Shown here: in pieces, positions 1 through 7,884 of the stretch
Numbering within the stretch: the stretch's first letter is position 1
How the letters are laid out: the number at the start of each line of letters is the position of its first letter
DNA from: Caldifarciminota bacterium
GTDB lineage: Bacteria > Hydrothermota > Tepidihabitantia > Tepidihabitantales > Tepidihabitantaceae
Direction: 5' to 3'
Assembly: GCA_026397595.1 (NCBI GenBank)
Contig: JAPLUO010000365.1
Span: forward strand, 1 to 33,381
DNA length: 33,381 bases
Program-made: the position numbers and the translations under genes
Notes under the pieces: generated by a model
The model's database searches: none
Seen by the model: only the letters and a program-made list of their open reading frames with translations
What the model was told of the DNA's origin: nothing

Positions 1-1402
1 CCTGACGATGGCCTTCGCCATCGTGATCCTCATCCGGATGAACTGGCTGCTGACCGTGGTCATCCTGGTGCCGACCGTTTCCAGCTTCTTCGTCTACCTC
101 CGAATCGGGCCCCGCGTGGACAAGTGGTGGCGGGAATGGCGCGAGAAGATGTCTGAGACCAACAGCTTCCTCGAATCCTCATTCTCAGGTATCCGGCTGG
201 TCAAGGCCTACACCATGGAAGAGCGCAACGCCGCGCGCCTGCGCAAGATCCTCAATGAACGCATCCGCTCGGCGGTGCGCGGGGCGCGTTTGCGGGCCGC
301 CTTCAACTCGACCTACAGCACGGTCGCCGGCCTCGGTTCGCTGGCCGTGCTCGTGCTCGGCGGGCTGTTCGTAATCCGGGGCAAGCTAACCATCGGCGAG
401 TTCGTGGCGTTCAACGCCTATGTGGACATGCTGGTCTGGCCGATGATCGGCATCGCCGACATGATTACCTGGATCTGGCAGACCGGGGTGGAGGAGCGGC
501 GCGTCCGCGAGCTGGCCGAGTTCCCGCCCGATGTCAAGATCAACGCCGGCACGCGGCCGGCTGCGGACTTCCGCGAGGTGCGCATGACGCGGGTCGGGTT
601 CAGCTATGCTCCGGTTGCCGGGCAGGCTTTCGACGGCAGCAAAGACGCCGGAGGGCCGCCCGCCGATCCGCCGCAACCTGCGGCACAACCCAAGCCTTGT
701 ACCCCCGCGCTGCAGGACATCGACATCGTCCTCACGCCCGGCGCTCGCATCGGCATCGCCGGCACCGTCGGCTCGTGCAAGAGTACCATCATGCGCCTGC
801 TCGTCCGGGCCGCTGAGCCGACCAGCGGCGAGATAACGGTGGACGGCACCGCTCAGCCCGAGTTCGAGACAAGGTCGCTCCGTTCGCTCTTCGGCTACGC
901 GCCCCAGGAGGCCGGCCTGTTCTCCGACACGATCCGCAACAACATCGTCCTTGGTCGCACTGCGCCGGACACCGAAGAGCGATTGCGCGAGGTCGTGCGC
1001 ATCGCCCAGCTTGAACCTGAGTTGAAGGCGATGGCCAAAGGTACCGAGGAGCTCATCGGCGAACGCGGCCTGCGCTTGTCCGGCGGACAGCAGGGACGCG
1101 TGTCCATCGCCCGGGCGCTGTTTGACCGGCCCAGGATTCTCCTTCTCGATGACGTAACCGCCAGTCTCGACGCCGAGACCGAGCAGCAATTCATCCACGA
1201 TGTGATTGGCTACATGCAGGGAGCGACGCTGGTTATCGTCTCGCACCGGCTTTCAATCCTGGCCGCGTGTGACATCGTCTATGTTCTCGACCAGGGACGC
1301 ATCGTCGAATCCGGCAGGCACAGTGACCTGCTGGCCCGCCACGGGCTCTACTGGAAACTGTACCAGCGCCAGCTCATGCAAGAAGCACTGGAAAAGGGTT
1401 AG
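1..1402 (+). CDS. ABC exporter half-transporter, 5'-truncated by the window edge, degenerate NBD
   Basis: Membrane exporter subunit of the MsbA/ABCB type: the C-terminal part of a transmembrane domain followed by a complete nucleotide-binding domain. The frame is open to the window edge, so the real start lies upstream; numbering here is from the first Met at 8. Hydrophobic stretches (about residues 1-32 and 100-150) and the coupling-helix text are followed by a Pro/Ala-rich linker (about 210-232), then Walker A at 252-259 (GTVGSCKS), a Q-loop (YAPQE), the LSGGQ signature at 357-361, Walker B ending D381-D382 and the switch His413. Two positions are non-canonical: Cys257 replaces the usual Walker A glycine, and Asp382 replaces the catalytic Glu. 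Asp at the catalytic position is known from the degenerate site of heterodimeric exporters, so a partner gene upstream of the window is likely. The substrate cannot be inferred. The gene converges on the propeller operon. Confidence 0.9.
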   Translation, partial: LTMAFAIVILIRMNWLLTVVILVPTVSSFFVYLRIGPRVDKWWREWREKMSETNSFLESSFSGIRLVKAYTMEERNAARLRKILNERIRSAVRGARLRAAFNSTYSTVAGLGSLAVLVLGGLFVIRGKLTIGEFVAFNAYVDMLVWPMIGIADMITWIWQTGVEERRVRELAEFPPDVKINAGTRPAADFREVRMTRVGFSYAPVAGQAFDGSKDAGGPPADPPQPAAQPKPCTPALQDIDIVLTPGARIGIAGTVGSCKSTIMRLLVRAAEPTSGEITVDGTAQPEFETRSLRSLFGYAPQEAGLFSDTIRNNIVLGRTAPDTEERLREVVRIAQLEPELKAMAKGTEELIGERGLRLSGGQQGRVSIARALFDRPRILLLDDVTASLDAETEQQFIHDVIGYMQGATLVIVSHRLSILAACDIVYVLDQGRIVESGRHSDLLARHGLYWKLYQRQLMQEALEKG

Positions 1403-1410
1403 GGGCGTGA

Positions 1411-1448
1411 GGCCGGCTCTGACGCGGTTAGATTACCCCGAGCCGGCC
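1411..1448. terminator. Inverted repeat between convergent genes
   Basis: A perfect 9-bp inverted repeat (GGCCGGCTC at 1411-1419, GAGCCGGCC at 1440-1448) with a 20-nt loop lies just after the ABC gene stop and before the stop of the convergent propeller gene. There is no T-run, so it is only a possible bidirectional terminator. The rest of 1403-1563 shows nothing else I can name. Confidence 0.35.
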
Positions 1449-1563
1449 CAACTGAGCATGAATGTGCCAATAAGGTGTTCTGGAAGGTTATCGCCCGCAA
1501 CAAGTCGCCCTATTGGTGGGCTGGGACACCAGCCGAGCCCTTCCGCCCTGCGGCAGCTTCAGC

Positions 1564-2925
1564 CTACCGCGTGACTACGACCTTGCGGACGATGACCGCT
1601 GACGGCTCGCGGCTTTCGGCTGACAGCTCGCGGACAAAGTAGACCCCGGGCGCCAGCCGGCGCACGTCGTTCGCGCCGGGATGCAGATCGAGCACCTTCC
1701 GTCCACTCGCATCCAGCAGTTCCGCCCTGTCTCCCGTATTCTGTCTACTACCTACAGCGCCGAGCACCAGAACGCCGCGGACTAAGGTAGCGCTTGGCAT
1801 GGCATGGCGGGCACCGGCAGTCGGACGCTCTCCAATCCCAGTCGGAGCCGAATCCCGAATGACCGAAACAGTTGAACTCTGCAGGTTCGCGACATAGGTC
1901 CGGCCCTGAAACGGATTCCAGGCAAGGGCATAGGGAGAATTGCCCACCGTGATGGTAGCGACGACCGTATTGGCGCCCCCGTCAATCACCATGACGGTGT
2001 CGCTACCGCCGTTCGCGCAGTAGACTTTGTGGTAAATCGAATCGTAGACCAGGCACCGAGGCCCATTTCCGACCGCAACCGTGGTGATGACCGTGTCGGC
2101 CGTCCCGTCAATCACCGTGACGTCGTCGCTTCTGTAGTTCGCACAGTAGACCTTGTTGTTGGTTGGATTGTAGACCAGAGCACCAGGCCCATCTCCGGCC
2201 GCGACCGTTGTGATGACCGTATCCGAAGCGCCATCGATCACCGTGACATTATCGCCAACATAATTGGCGCAGTAGACCTTGTTGCCGGTCGGGTTGTAGA
2301 CCAGAGCATAAGGCGCACCTCCGGCCGTGACTGTGGTAATGACATGGTTCGTTGCACCATCAATCACGGTAACGTTGTCGCTTCCGTTGTTCGCGCAGTA
2401 GATCTTGTTGTTGAATGGGTTGCAGACCGGACCAAGAGGGACACGCCCGACCGTGACGGTGGTGACGACCGTATCGGTAGCCCCGTCGATCACCGTGACA
2501 TTATTGCTGTTCTGATTGGCGCAGTAGACCCTGCTACCGGTCGGGTTGTAGACCAGACCAACAGGATTGTCTCCGACCGCGATAGTGGTGATGACCGTAT
2601 TGGCAGCCCCGTCGATCACCGTGACGGCATCGTTTCCAGGATGGACGCAGTAGACCTTGTTGTCGGTCGGATTGTAGACCATGCCTCGAGGGTCCAAACC
2701 GACAGGGTAGTTAACCACCGGAATCGTGGTGATGACCGTATTGCTGTCCCCGTCGATCACCGTAACATTATCGCTGGTCTGATTGGCGCAGTAGACCCTG
2801 TTATCAGTCGTGTTGTAGACCAGACCGCAGGGGCTAAGTCCGACCGGAATGGTGGTCTCAAGCCACTGAGCGTTCGCCATCGACAAGCAGCAGCAGACAG
2901 CCAACAGCATAACTGAAATCCTCAC
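1564..2925 (-). CDS. Secreted 8-bladed YVTN-type beta-propeller with C-terminal sorting tail
   Basis: Exported repeat protein of 453 aa. A signal peptide of about 19 residues (hydrophobic core with three consecutive Cys, cleavage expected after ANA) is followed by eight 42-residue repeats of the YVTN/NHL beta-propeller type. Each reads roughly LVYNPTxNKVYCAN...DNVTVIDGxxxTVITT, one blade per repeat, to about residue 350. The last ~75 residues are a sorting or Ig-like tail with LAPGVYFVREL and a KVVVTR end, like type IX-style or FlgD-like tails; ligand and anchoring are unknown. The start is GTG at 2925, preceded by AAGGAG (2931-2936). That site overlaps the TAA stop of the upstream gene (2935-2937), so this is the third gene of an operon running from 5295. 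A short repeat (1598-1633) lies in the loop before the last strand. Confidence 0.9.
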   Translation of the reverse strand: MRISVMLLAVCCCLSMANAQWLETTIPVGLSPCGLVYNTTDNRVYCANQTSDNVTVIDGDSNTVITTIPVVNYPVGLDPRGMVYNPTDNKVYCVHPGNDAVTVIDGAANTVITTIAVGDNPVGLVYNPTGSRVYCANQNSNNVTVIDGATDTVVTTVTVGRVPLGPVCNPFNNKIYCANNGSDNVTVIDGATNHVITTVTAGGAPYALVYNPTGNKVYCANYVGDNVTVIDGASDTVITTVAAGDGPGALVYNPTNNKVYCANYRSDDVTVIDGTADTVITTVAVGNGPRCLVYDSIYHKVYCANGGSDTVMVIDGGANTVVATITVGNSPYALAWNPFQGRTYVANLQSSTVSVIRDSAPTGIGERPTAGARHAMPSATLVRGVLVLGAVGSRQNTGDRAELLDASGRKVLDLHPGANDVRRLAPGVYFVRELSAESREPSAVIVRKVVVTR

Positions 2926-2934
2926 GGCATCTCC

Positions 2935-3948
2935 TTATCTCGCAATGACGACCTTTCGTATAGCTTGCGGCTTGCGGCTTGCGGCTTGCGGCTCCTCGCG
3001 GACGAAGTACACTCCGGGTGACAGCCCGCTCACGTCGTTCCTGCCTGGGTGCAGCGTAAGCACAGTGCTTCCGGACGCGTCAAAGAGGACTGCCGACCTC
3101 GCACGTGCCCCGCTCGAAGCCGGTAGCAGCAGCGAACCCCTGACCAAGGTCGCCCACGGCTCGGCAACTGCCTGCCGGTCGGATTGTTCTGCCACCGCCG
3201 AGGACGGTATCCTGAAGTTGATACCGCCGACAGTCTGGCTGTAGCTTACCCTAACCGATTCCGGGTAGATCATCTCTAACCACTGACCCTCCACCGACCC
3301 ACTCAGTTCGACTTCGTAGGTGCCGGGTCCGAGCCCGGGCACCACGTACTCCCCGGGTGTGTCCAGATATTCAGCCATCGTCCCGTAGCATCCTCTGGCC
3401 CACACCCACAACATCTCTACCTGCACTGTCGAGTCCCAGTCCACTCGGCCACCTATCGAGCTGAAGTCGTCGTTTGGCCCGCCGCGGGTCGGGGTCGAGT
3501 CCACGTACCAGTTGACGGCGTTAGCGAGGCCGGAATTGTTGCAGCAAGCTACACTACCACCCGGCGGCGGAGCGGGTGCCGCCCGCTGACCGGTCGGCAC
3601 GACCGGGAAGCGGACCGATTCGGCCGGCATACCCTCCATGACAGAAAGAAACAGCGAGTCGGCCAGCGGGTTGAAGCGGAGCTTACCCCAGCCAAGGACT
3701 CGCTGCGCCAGCGCCTCGGAGTCCACCACTACGTACTCCCCGGGTTGTATATCGAAGTTCAGCGTGCATTCCGAACAGCTAGTGGTAAGCAGGGCACCGT
3801 GAAAGTCCCCATACTCTTCCGGCTGCGCGTTGAACTCGACCCATGCGCGCCCGGCGCTGTCAACACCGAACTCACTCAGGTATGTCACGAGCACTGGGTT
3901 GGCAACCACAGCACCCGCAAGGGCGAACAATACCGCAACGGTTCTCAT
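2935..3948 (-). CDS. Secreted protein of unknown function with C-terminal sorting tail
   Basis: A 337-aa exported protein in the middle of the propeller operon. A signal peptide (residues 1 to about 16, ending VVA) precedes an N-terminal beta-rich region with a vague resemblance to lamin-tail-like domains (WVEFN near the start). There is a Cys-containing middle part (CSEC, CCNNSG), a carboxypeptidase-regulatory-like stretch (PGEYVVPGLGPGTYEVELSG), and a tail with LSPGVYFVREE and KVVIAR. I do not recognise an enzyme motif. The ATG at 3946-3948 is preceded by AAGGAG, again overlapping the TAA stop of the gene before it (3961-3963). The tail loop carries four copies of a 7-mer (CTTGCGG, 2963-2992) translated as a PQAAS-like repeat. 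A surface or adhesion role beside the two propellers is inference. Confidence 0.8.
   Translation of the reverse strand: MRTVAVLFALAGAVVANPVLVTYLSEFGVDSAGRAWVEFNAQPEEYGDFHGALLTTSCSECTLNFDIQPGEYVVVDSEALAQRVLGWGKLRFNPLADSLFLSVMEGMPAESVRFPVVPTGQRAAPAPPPGGSVACCNNSGLANAVNWYVDSTPTRGGPNDDFSSIGGRVDWDSTVQVEMLWVWARGCYGTMAEYLDTPGEYVVPGLGPGTYEVELSGSVEGQWLEMIYPESVRVSYSQTVGGINFRIPSSAVAEQSDRQAVAEPWATLVRGSLLLPASSGARARSAVLFDASGSTVLTLHPGRNDVSGLSPGVYFVREEPQAASRKPQAIRKVVIAR
2963..2992. repeat. Heptamer tandem repeat inside a coding sequence
   Basis: Four tandem copies of CTTGCGG lie within the 3' end of the secreted protein gene, in frame, in the loop between the GVYFVRE stretch and the KVVIAR end. Related reverse-complement text (CCGCAAG, AAGCCNCAAG) occurs in the FtsK linker (10681-10753) and at 4110-4145 and 1598-1633. 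Confidence 0.8.
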
Positions 3949-3960
3949 AGAAACGTCTCC

Positions 3961-5295
3961 TTACCTCGTGATGATGACCTTACTGGTGGCCGACGGCTCG
4001 CGGACGAAATAGATACCCGGCTTCGGGTCCAGCACCCGTCGCCCCAGCGCGTCGAAGACGACGCCTCGTGCCAGACGCTTGACGCTCGACGCTCCGGAGA
4101 GTATGGTCGGCTCGAGCTTGGGGCTTGTGGCTAGAGGCTTGAAGCTCTCTTCGATCCCCCCGCCCGAATCGCGTAGCACCGAAATGCTGGAGTCAAAGTA
4201 GTTCGCGACATAAACGCGGTTCTGTCTCGGGTTGTACACGAGGTCAGTCGGCCTGTCGCCGACCCCGATGGTCGTGATCGCGCGGTTAGTCGCGCCGTCA
4301 ATCACGGTCGCGTCGTCACTACCCTGATTCGCGCAGTAGACCTTGTTGTTGGTCGGGTTGTAGCAGAGAGCAGAAGGGTAGACGCCCGCGGCGACGGGGA
4401 TGATGACCGTGTCCGACGCGCCGTCAATCACGGTCACGTCTTCATTGCGCTGGTTCGCGCAGTAGACCTTGTTGTTCTGCGGGTTGTAACAGAGGGCGTA
4501 AGGGTAGTCGCTCACGGCCGCGGTCGCGATAACGCCATTCGTCGCACCGTCAATCACGGTCACGATGTCGCTCCCGGAGTTCGCGCAGCAGACCTTGTTG
4601 TTGGTCAGGTTGTAGCAAAGGGCACAAGGATATTGGCCGGTGTGCACGGTCGCGAGTACGCTATCCCCGGCGCCGTCAATTACCGTCACGTTGTCGCTCC
4701 CGTTGTTTGCGCAGTAGACCTTGTTATTGGTCGGGTTGTAGCAGATGGCCCAGGGCAAGGTGCCCACGGCTACGGTCGCGATGACGCCGTTTGTCGCGCC
4801 GTCGATCACGGTCACGCTGCCGCTCCAGTCGTTCGCGCAGTAGACCTTGTTGTTCGTCGGGTTGTAGCAGAGGGTGCGAGGGTAGATGCCCGCGGCCACG
4901 GTTGCGACGACGCCGTTGGTCGCGCCGTCAATCACGGTCACGTTGTCCATCCCGTAGTTCGCGCAGTACACTTTGTTGTCCTGTTGGTTGTAGCAGAGGG
5001 CTGTCACGTTCAACCCGGTCGGGATTCGAGCAATCTTCTGGTTTGTGACCCCGTCGATCGCAATCACGCAGTAGTTGCCATCGCCACCGACGTAGATGGT
5101 ATTGTTGGTCGAGTTGTACGCCAGGCACTGCGGGCGTGTCGGCTCTCCGACTAGATAGACAATAGTCTCCAGCCATTGGGCGCTGGCTGCCGACAGGCAG
5201 CAGCAAATGGCCAGCAGTACTACCCAGGGTCGGATGTCCCAGCGATGTGCGGTGAAGACCCGGTTGTTCGGACCTGTGACTCGGTAGCGCAACAC
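3961..5295 (-). CDS. Secreted 8-bladed YVTN-type beta-propeller, Cys pair in most blades
   Basis: A 444-aa paralogue of the protein encoded at 1564-2925 and first gene of the same operon. The frame is open further upstream, but GTG at 5293-5295 has GGAGGT (5301-5306) at good spacing and gives a plausible signal peptide: a basic n-region, then VVLLAICCCLSAASA, cleavage before QWLE. Eight ~42-residue blades follow, six of them with two cysteines about nine residues apart (LCYN...VYCAN or a variant), against one Cys per blade in the paralogue. The tail is short: GIYFVREPSATSKVIITR. A promoter-like TTGACT (5417-5422) and TAGAAT (5396-5401) with a 15-bp spacer lies about 100 nt upstream. The ligand is unknown. 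Confidence 0.88.
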   Translation of the reverse strand: MLRYRVTGPNNRVFTAHRWDIRPWVVLLAICCCLSAASAQWLETIVYLVGEPTRPQCLAYNSTNNTIYVGGDGNYCVIAIDGVTNQKIARIPTGLNVTALCYNQQDNKVYCANYGMDNVTVIDGATNGVVATVAAGIYPRTLCYNPTNNKVYCANDWSGSVTVIDGATNGVIATVAVGTLPWAICYNPTNNKVYCANNGSDNVTVIDGAGDSVLATVHTGQYPCALCYNLTNNKVCCANSGSDIVTVIDGATNGVIATAAVSDYPYALCYNPQNNKVYCANQRNEDVTVIDGASDTVIIPVAAGVYPSALCYNPTNNKVYCANQGSDDATVIDGATNRAITTIGVGDRPTDLVYNPRQNRVYVANYFDSSISVLRDSGGGIEESFKPLATSPKLEPTILSGASSVKRLARGVVFDALGRRVLDPKPGIYFVREPSATSKVIITR

Positions 5296-5395
5296 GGCGC
5301 ACCTCCCTAGCTGGACAGAGCCTGTACTGCCTGGCGCCGGTCGGACATCCGCGGCGACCTCCTGTTGCACCGCCGCGTCCAGCGTCGCTACAACA

Positions 5396-5422
5396 ATTCT
5401 AGTCTATTCCACAAGAAGTCAA
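5396..5422 (-). promoter_or_regulatory. Candidate promoter of the propeller operon
   Basis: On the reverse strand TTGACT (5417-5422) is followed after 15 bp by TAGAAT (5396-5401). It would give a leader of about 90-95 nt before the GTG at 5295. The spacer is one base shorter than in the other promoters of this window, so confidence is moderate. Nothing else is visible in 5296-5541. Confidence 0.45.
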
Positions 5423-5541
5423 TAGCCGCCTTCGCCGGCGTCTGCACATAATTCGCACGGGCCTTCAGGTCCATACCTGACGACCACGGAGATCCAGCAG
5501 ACTTGTAGCTCGTGGCTGGGGACAAGAGGATATGTCCTGCT

Positions 5542-7230
5542 CTACCTCTGTAGCACGAGCTTGCGCGTGGCGGTGAAGCCGTCGGTCTCGAACCGTACCA
5601 GGTAGACTCCGGCTCCGGCCAGACGGCCCTTCGCGTCTCGACCATCCCAGGCGAGTGAGTAGTAGGCCGGGGCCAATGGTGAGCTGCAGAGTACTCCCAT
5701 TACCGTCCCGGCTGCGGAGTAGATTCTCAGGGTCGCGGGTGTCAGACGTGGGACGCCGAAACGGACAACGACCCTCCCCACTGACGGGCTGGGCGCAACC
5801 CTGTCCAGCGAGAAGACCTTGGGCAGTCCGCGCTGTTCGGCGACGCCGGTGAACGGGCTGACCACGACCGAGCCGTGGACCGCGTCGTTGGCCGTGTTGA
5901 GGTCGCTTGAGAGCATCGTGGAACAGGCCACCGCGAACGTGCCGAGCTCCAGCGCGTTCCAGTCCGCAAAGCCAACCGTGTCGGTCGCGCCGGACGCGAG
6001 CGTGAGCGACACGGTGTCGGCATAGTCGACGCCGATGGCGAACCACACGTCGAACGTCTCTTCCAATGAACCGAAGTTGTGAATCACGGCCCGCGGCGTG
6101 ACCGTTGCGCCGGAGTCAACCGTATCCGGGGGCGCTGGTATCTCGGTCACTCCCACGTCGTGGCTGGGAATGTCGATGGCGTAGTACTCGCTGACCTGCA
6201 GGCAGGTAGTATCGATATCCTGCCGGCCACCGAAGACCCAGATGCCGGGGACGCCGACGCCGCCGGCCTCGGCCGGGATGTAAACGCCGGCGTGGTTACG
6301 GCGGCGCTGGGCCAGACGCGGGAACGAATCCCACGAGTTACTCGCGACCTGGTAGATGTAGCAGTTTGCCGACTCGCTGGGCCAGACCCCGCGACCGGCG
6401 ATGATGATGTCACCCGCGAAATCTCCGGGCTCGTCCGAGTCGAACCCGAAGGCCCGAACCTGGGAGTTCGAATCCGGCATGTTGGCAACCAATGTCCAGC
6501 CGGCGGCGGTGTCGTTGAGGTTGAGCCGCTGGCACTGGGGGCGAGGATAGAGAGACGAGGCGGACCAGGTGTCTCCTCCGCAGGCGTAAAGGAACGAGTC
6601 GACAATAGCGACTATCGGATAGGCACGAGCCAGCGCCATGTCCGCGAGCTGCGACCAGCGCGAGCCGGCCGTAGCGAGCGGGTCGAAGGACCAGGTCTGA
6701 CTTGAGGTAGCCTGAGCGGAATCGCTGAACCCTCCCGTCACGTAGATGATGTTATCGTGGACGATGGACGACTGGGCAACGGTTATCCAGCCGTTTACAC
6801 GCCCCGGAAATGGATCGGCGGGCAACATCAGGGCCGTGTTGCTTACGGGATAGTAGACTTGGAGCGAGTCAACGTAGTTCGGAGTTGCGTCGCGGCGGCC
6901 GCCGACAATGTAGAGGCCGAACGTGTCGCCGTTGAGCGTGTCGTGGTCGTCGCGCAGCAGACAGACATCGTAGTTGGAAACAGCCAAGGGCATGTTGACC
7001 CCGACGTCCGCATACACGCCGGTCATGGGCGTGTAGCTGTAGATGTCCCCGAGGGTCGTGTAGGTCCCGAACCGGCCGCCGAGGAAATAGACCTTGGCCG
7101 TACCCGGGAAGTACTCGCCGTCAAAGCGCATGTAAGCGAACGACGACTGAGGTCCGTTCTCCCAGGTCTGGGCGGCCGCGATGCCGGCCAGCAGTGTGAT
7201 GCCGGCCAGCGCGAGCACGGTGTTACGCAT
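5542..7230 (-). CDS. Secreted Kelch-like propeller with CARDB-like domain and sorting tail
   Basis: An exported protein of 562 aa. The start is ATG at 7228-7230, preceded by AAGGAGGAG at 5-nt spacing; a longer frame upstream lacks such a site. The signal peptide is about residues 1-20 (LALAGITLLAGIAAA). Residues about 25-350 contain Kelch-like blades with Gly-Gly pairs (IVGG, VTGG, ACGG, VFGG) and downstream Tyr/Trp, typical of a galactose-oxidase-type propeller. About 356-460 resembles a CARDB or cell-adhesion Ig domain (HDVGVTEI, then GSLEETFDVWF). The last ~80 residues form a FlgD-like tail (AWDGRDAKGRLAGAGVYLVRF, end KLVLQR). It probably acts at the cell surface; the ligand is unknown. 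It is upstream of the YVTN operon, on the same strand and with its own promoter. Confidence 0.85.
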   Translation of the reverse strand: MRNTVLALAGITLLAGIAAAQTWENGPQSSFAYMRFDGEYFPGTAKVYFLGGRFGTYTTLGDIYSYTPMTGVYADVGVNMPLAVSNYDVCLLRDDHDTLNGDTFGLYIVGGRRDATPNYVDSLQVYYPVSNTALMLPADPFPGRVNGWITVAQSSIVHDNIIYVTGGFSDSAQATSSQTWSFDPLATAGSRWSQLADMALARAYPIVAIVDSFLYACGGDTWSASSLYPRPQCQRLNLNDTAAGWTLVANMPDSNSQVRAFGFDSDEPGDFAGDIIIAGRGVWPSESANCYIYQVASNSWDSFPRLAQRRRNHAGVYIPAEAGGVGVPGIWVFGGRQDIDTTCLQVSEYYAIDIPSHDVGVTEIPAPPDTVDSGATVTPRAVIHNFGSLEETFDVWFAIGVDYADTVSLTLASGATDTVGFADWNALELGTFAVACSTMLSSDLNTANDAVHGSVVVSPFTGVAEQRGLPKVFSLDRVAPSPSVGRVVVRFGVPRLTPATLRIYSAAGTVMGVLCSSPLAPAYYSLAWDGRDAKGRLAGAGVYLVRFETDGFTATRKLVLQR

Positions 7231-7332
7231 AAACTCCTCCTTAAGATTTCCTTTGCCCGCACCGGGCGAACCGGAAGCCATCACGTCCCACGGGCGACTC
7301 CGGCCGCGGGCGCACCCCGTGCGCTGCGGTTA

Positions 7333-7361
7333 GTTTTACCCTGCCCAAGCCGGGTTGTCAA
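7333..7361 (-). promoter_or_regulatory. Sigma70-type promoter of the Kelch protein gene
   Basis: Reverse-strand TTGACA (7356-7361), a 17-bp spacer and TAAAAC (7333-7338). It lies about 100 nt before the ATG at 7230, which has its own strong ribosome-binding site. Confidence 0.6.
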
Positions 7362-7406
7362 GTCATGGTTCGGTCCCGAATCCTGGTTGAATCACGGCGA
7401 CCTCAG

Positions 7407-7450
7407 TTACTTCTGACTTCCGGCTTCTGACCTCTGACTTCCGACTTCAC
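7407..7450. repeat. Short degenerate tandem repeat (CTTCTGA type) in spacer
   Basis: Imperfect copies of a 7-8-mer like ACTTCTG or ACTTCCG lie between the two divergent promoters of the 7231-7518 spacer. The same text occurs inside the GlmU-like gene (15104-15150) and, as the reverse complement, over the start of the CCA-type gene (7851-7884). Confidence 0.75.
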
Positions 7451-7470
7451 CCTCTCAGCTCGCACCTGCC

Positions 7471-7498
7471 TTGACTCTCGGTGCTGCGCCTCTAGAAT
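7471..7498 (+). promoter_or_regulatory. Sigma70-type promoter of the DUF3467-ftsK operon
   Basis: TTGACT (7471-7476), 16 bp, TAGAAT (7493-7498), followed by AAAGGAG and the ATG at 7519. The leader is about 14 nt and does contain a Shine-Dalgarno site. Confidence 0.65.
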
Positions 7499-7518
7499 TC
7501 TACCCAAAGGAGTAATTA

Positions 7519-7833
7519 ATGCCACAGGAAGATAACCGACCCGCGCCCCAGGGCCCGCCGGTGCAGATTGAAATCGGCGAGAAGGAGTCTGAGGGCGTCT
7601 ATTCGAATTTCGTGCTCATCGCCCATTCGCCGTCCGAGTTCATCATTGACTTTGCCCGCATTCTACCCGGCCTGCCCAAGGCCAAGGTGTTTTCGCGCAT
7701 TGTAATGACGCCGCAGCACGCGACCCTGTTGCACAATGCTCTGGCCGAGAACATCAAGAAGTACGAAGACCGTTTCGGGAAGATAAAGCTCCACGGCAAA
7801 GAAGAAGACATCGCCCGCAGCATGGGGTTCTGA
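7519..7833 (+). CDS. DUF3467 family protein
   Basis: A 104-aa protein matching the small DUF3467 family along its length: VQIEIGEKESEGVYSNFV, then a hydrophobic HSPSEFIIDFARILPG, then AKVFSRIVMTPQHATLL and a helical amphipathic end. The family's function is not established. It has an AAGGAG site seven bases before the ATG and its own promoter, and is the first gene of a five-gene forward operon. There is no signal peptide or membrane segment. The stop is followed by repeat text that runs into the next start. Confidence 0.88.
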   Translation: MPQEDNRPAPQGPPVQIEIGEKESEGVYSNFVLIAHSPSEFIIDFARILPGLPKAKVFSRIVMTPQHATLLHNALAENIKKYEDRFGKIKLHGKEEDIARSMGF

Positions 7834-7850
7834 CCGCGCTCAGAGCGCGG

Positions 7851-7884
7851 GAAGTACGAAGTCCGAAGTAAGAATGACGAAGTC
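7851..7884. repeat. GAAGT-type short repeat overlapping a start codon
   Basis: Degenerate copies of GAAGTNCG and GAAGTAAG span the ATG at 7874, so the first codons of the CCA-type gene are repeat-derived. It is the reverse complement of the CTTCTGACTTC family at 7407-7450. Confidence 0.7.

Noticed and set aside
386-1246. Long reverse-strand frame opposite the ABC exporter
   Set aside because: It is the antisense shadow of a well-conserved NBD in high-GC DNA; no domain or start signal of its own.
2029-2916. Forward 295-codon repetitive frame, with similar 4633-5154
   Set aside because: Mirror translation of the YVTN blade repeats on the other strand; periodicity comes from the real propeller genes.
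3961-5295. 126-bp repeats as a possible CRISPR or minisatellite
   Set aside because: Each unit encodes one propeller blade in frame with protein-level conservation; no spacers of CRISPR type.
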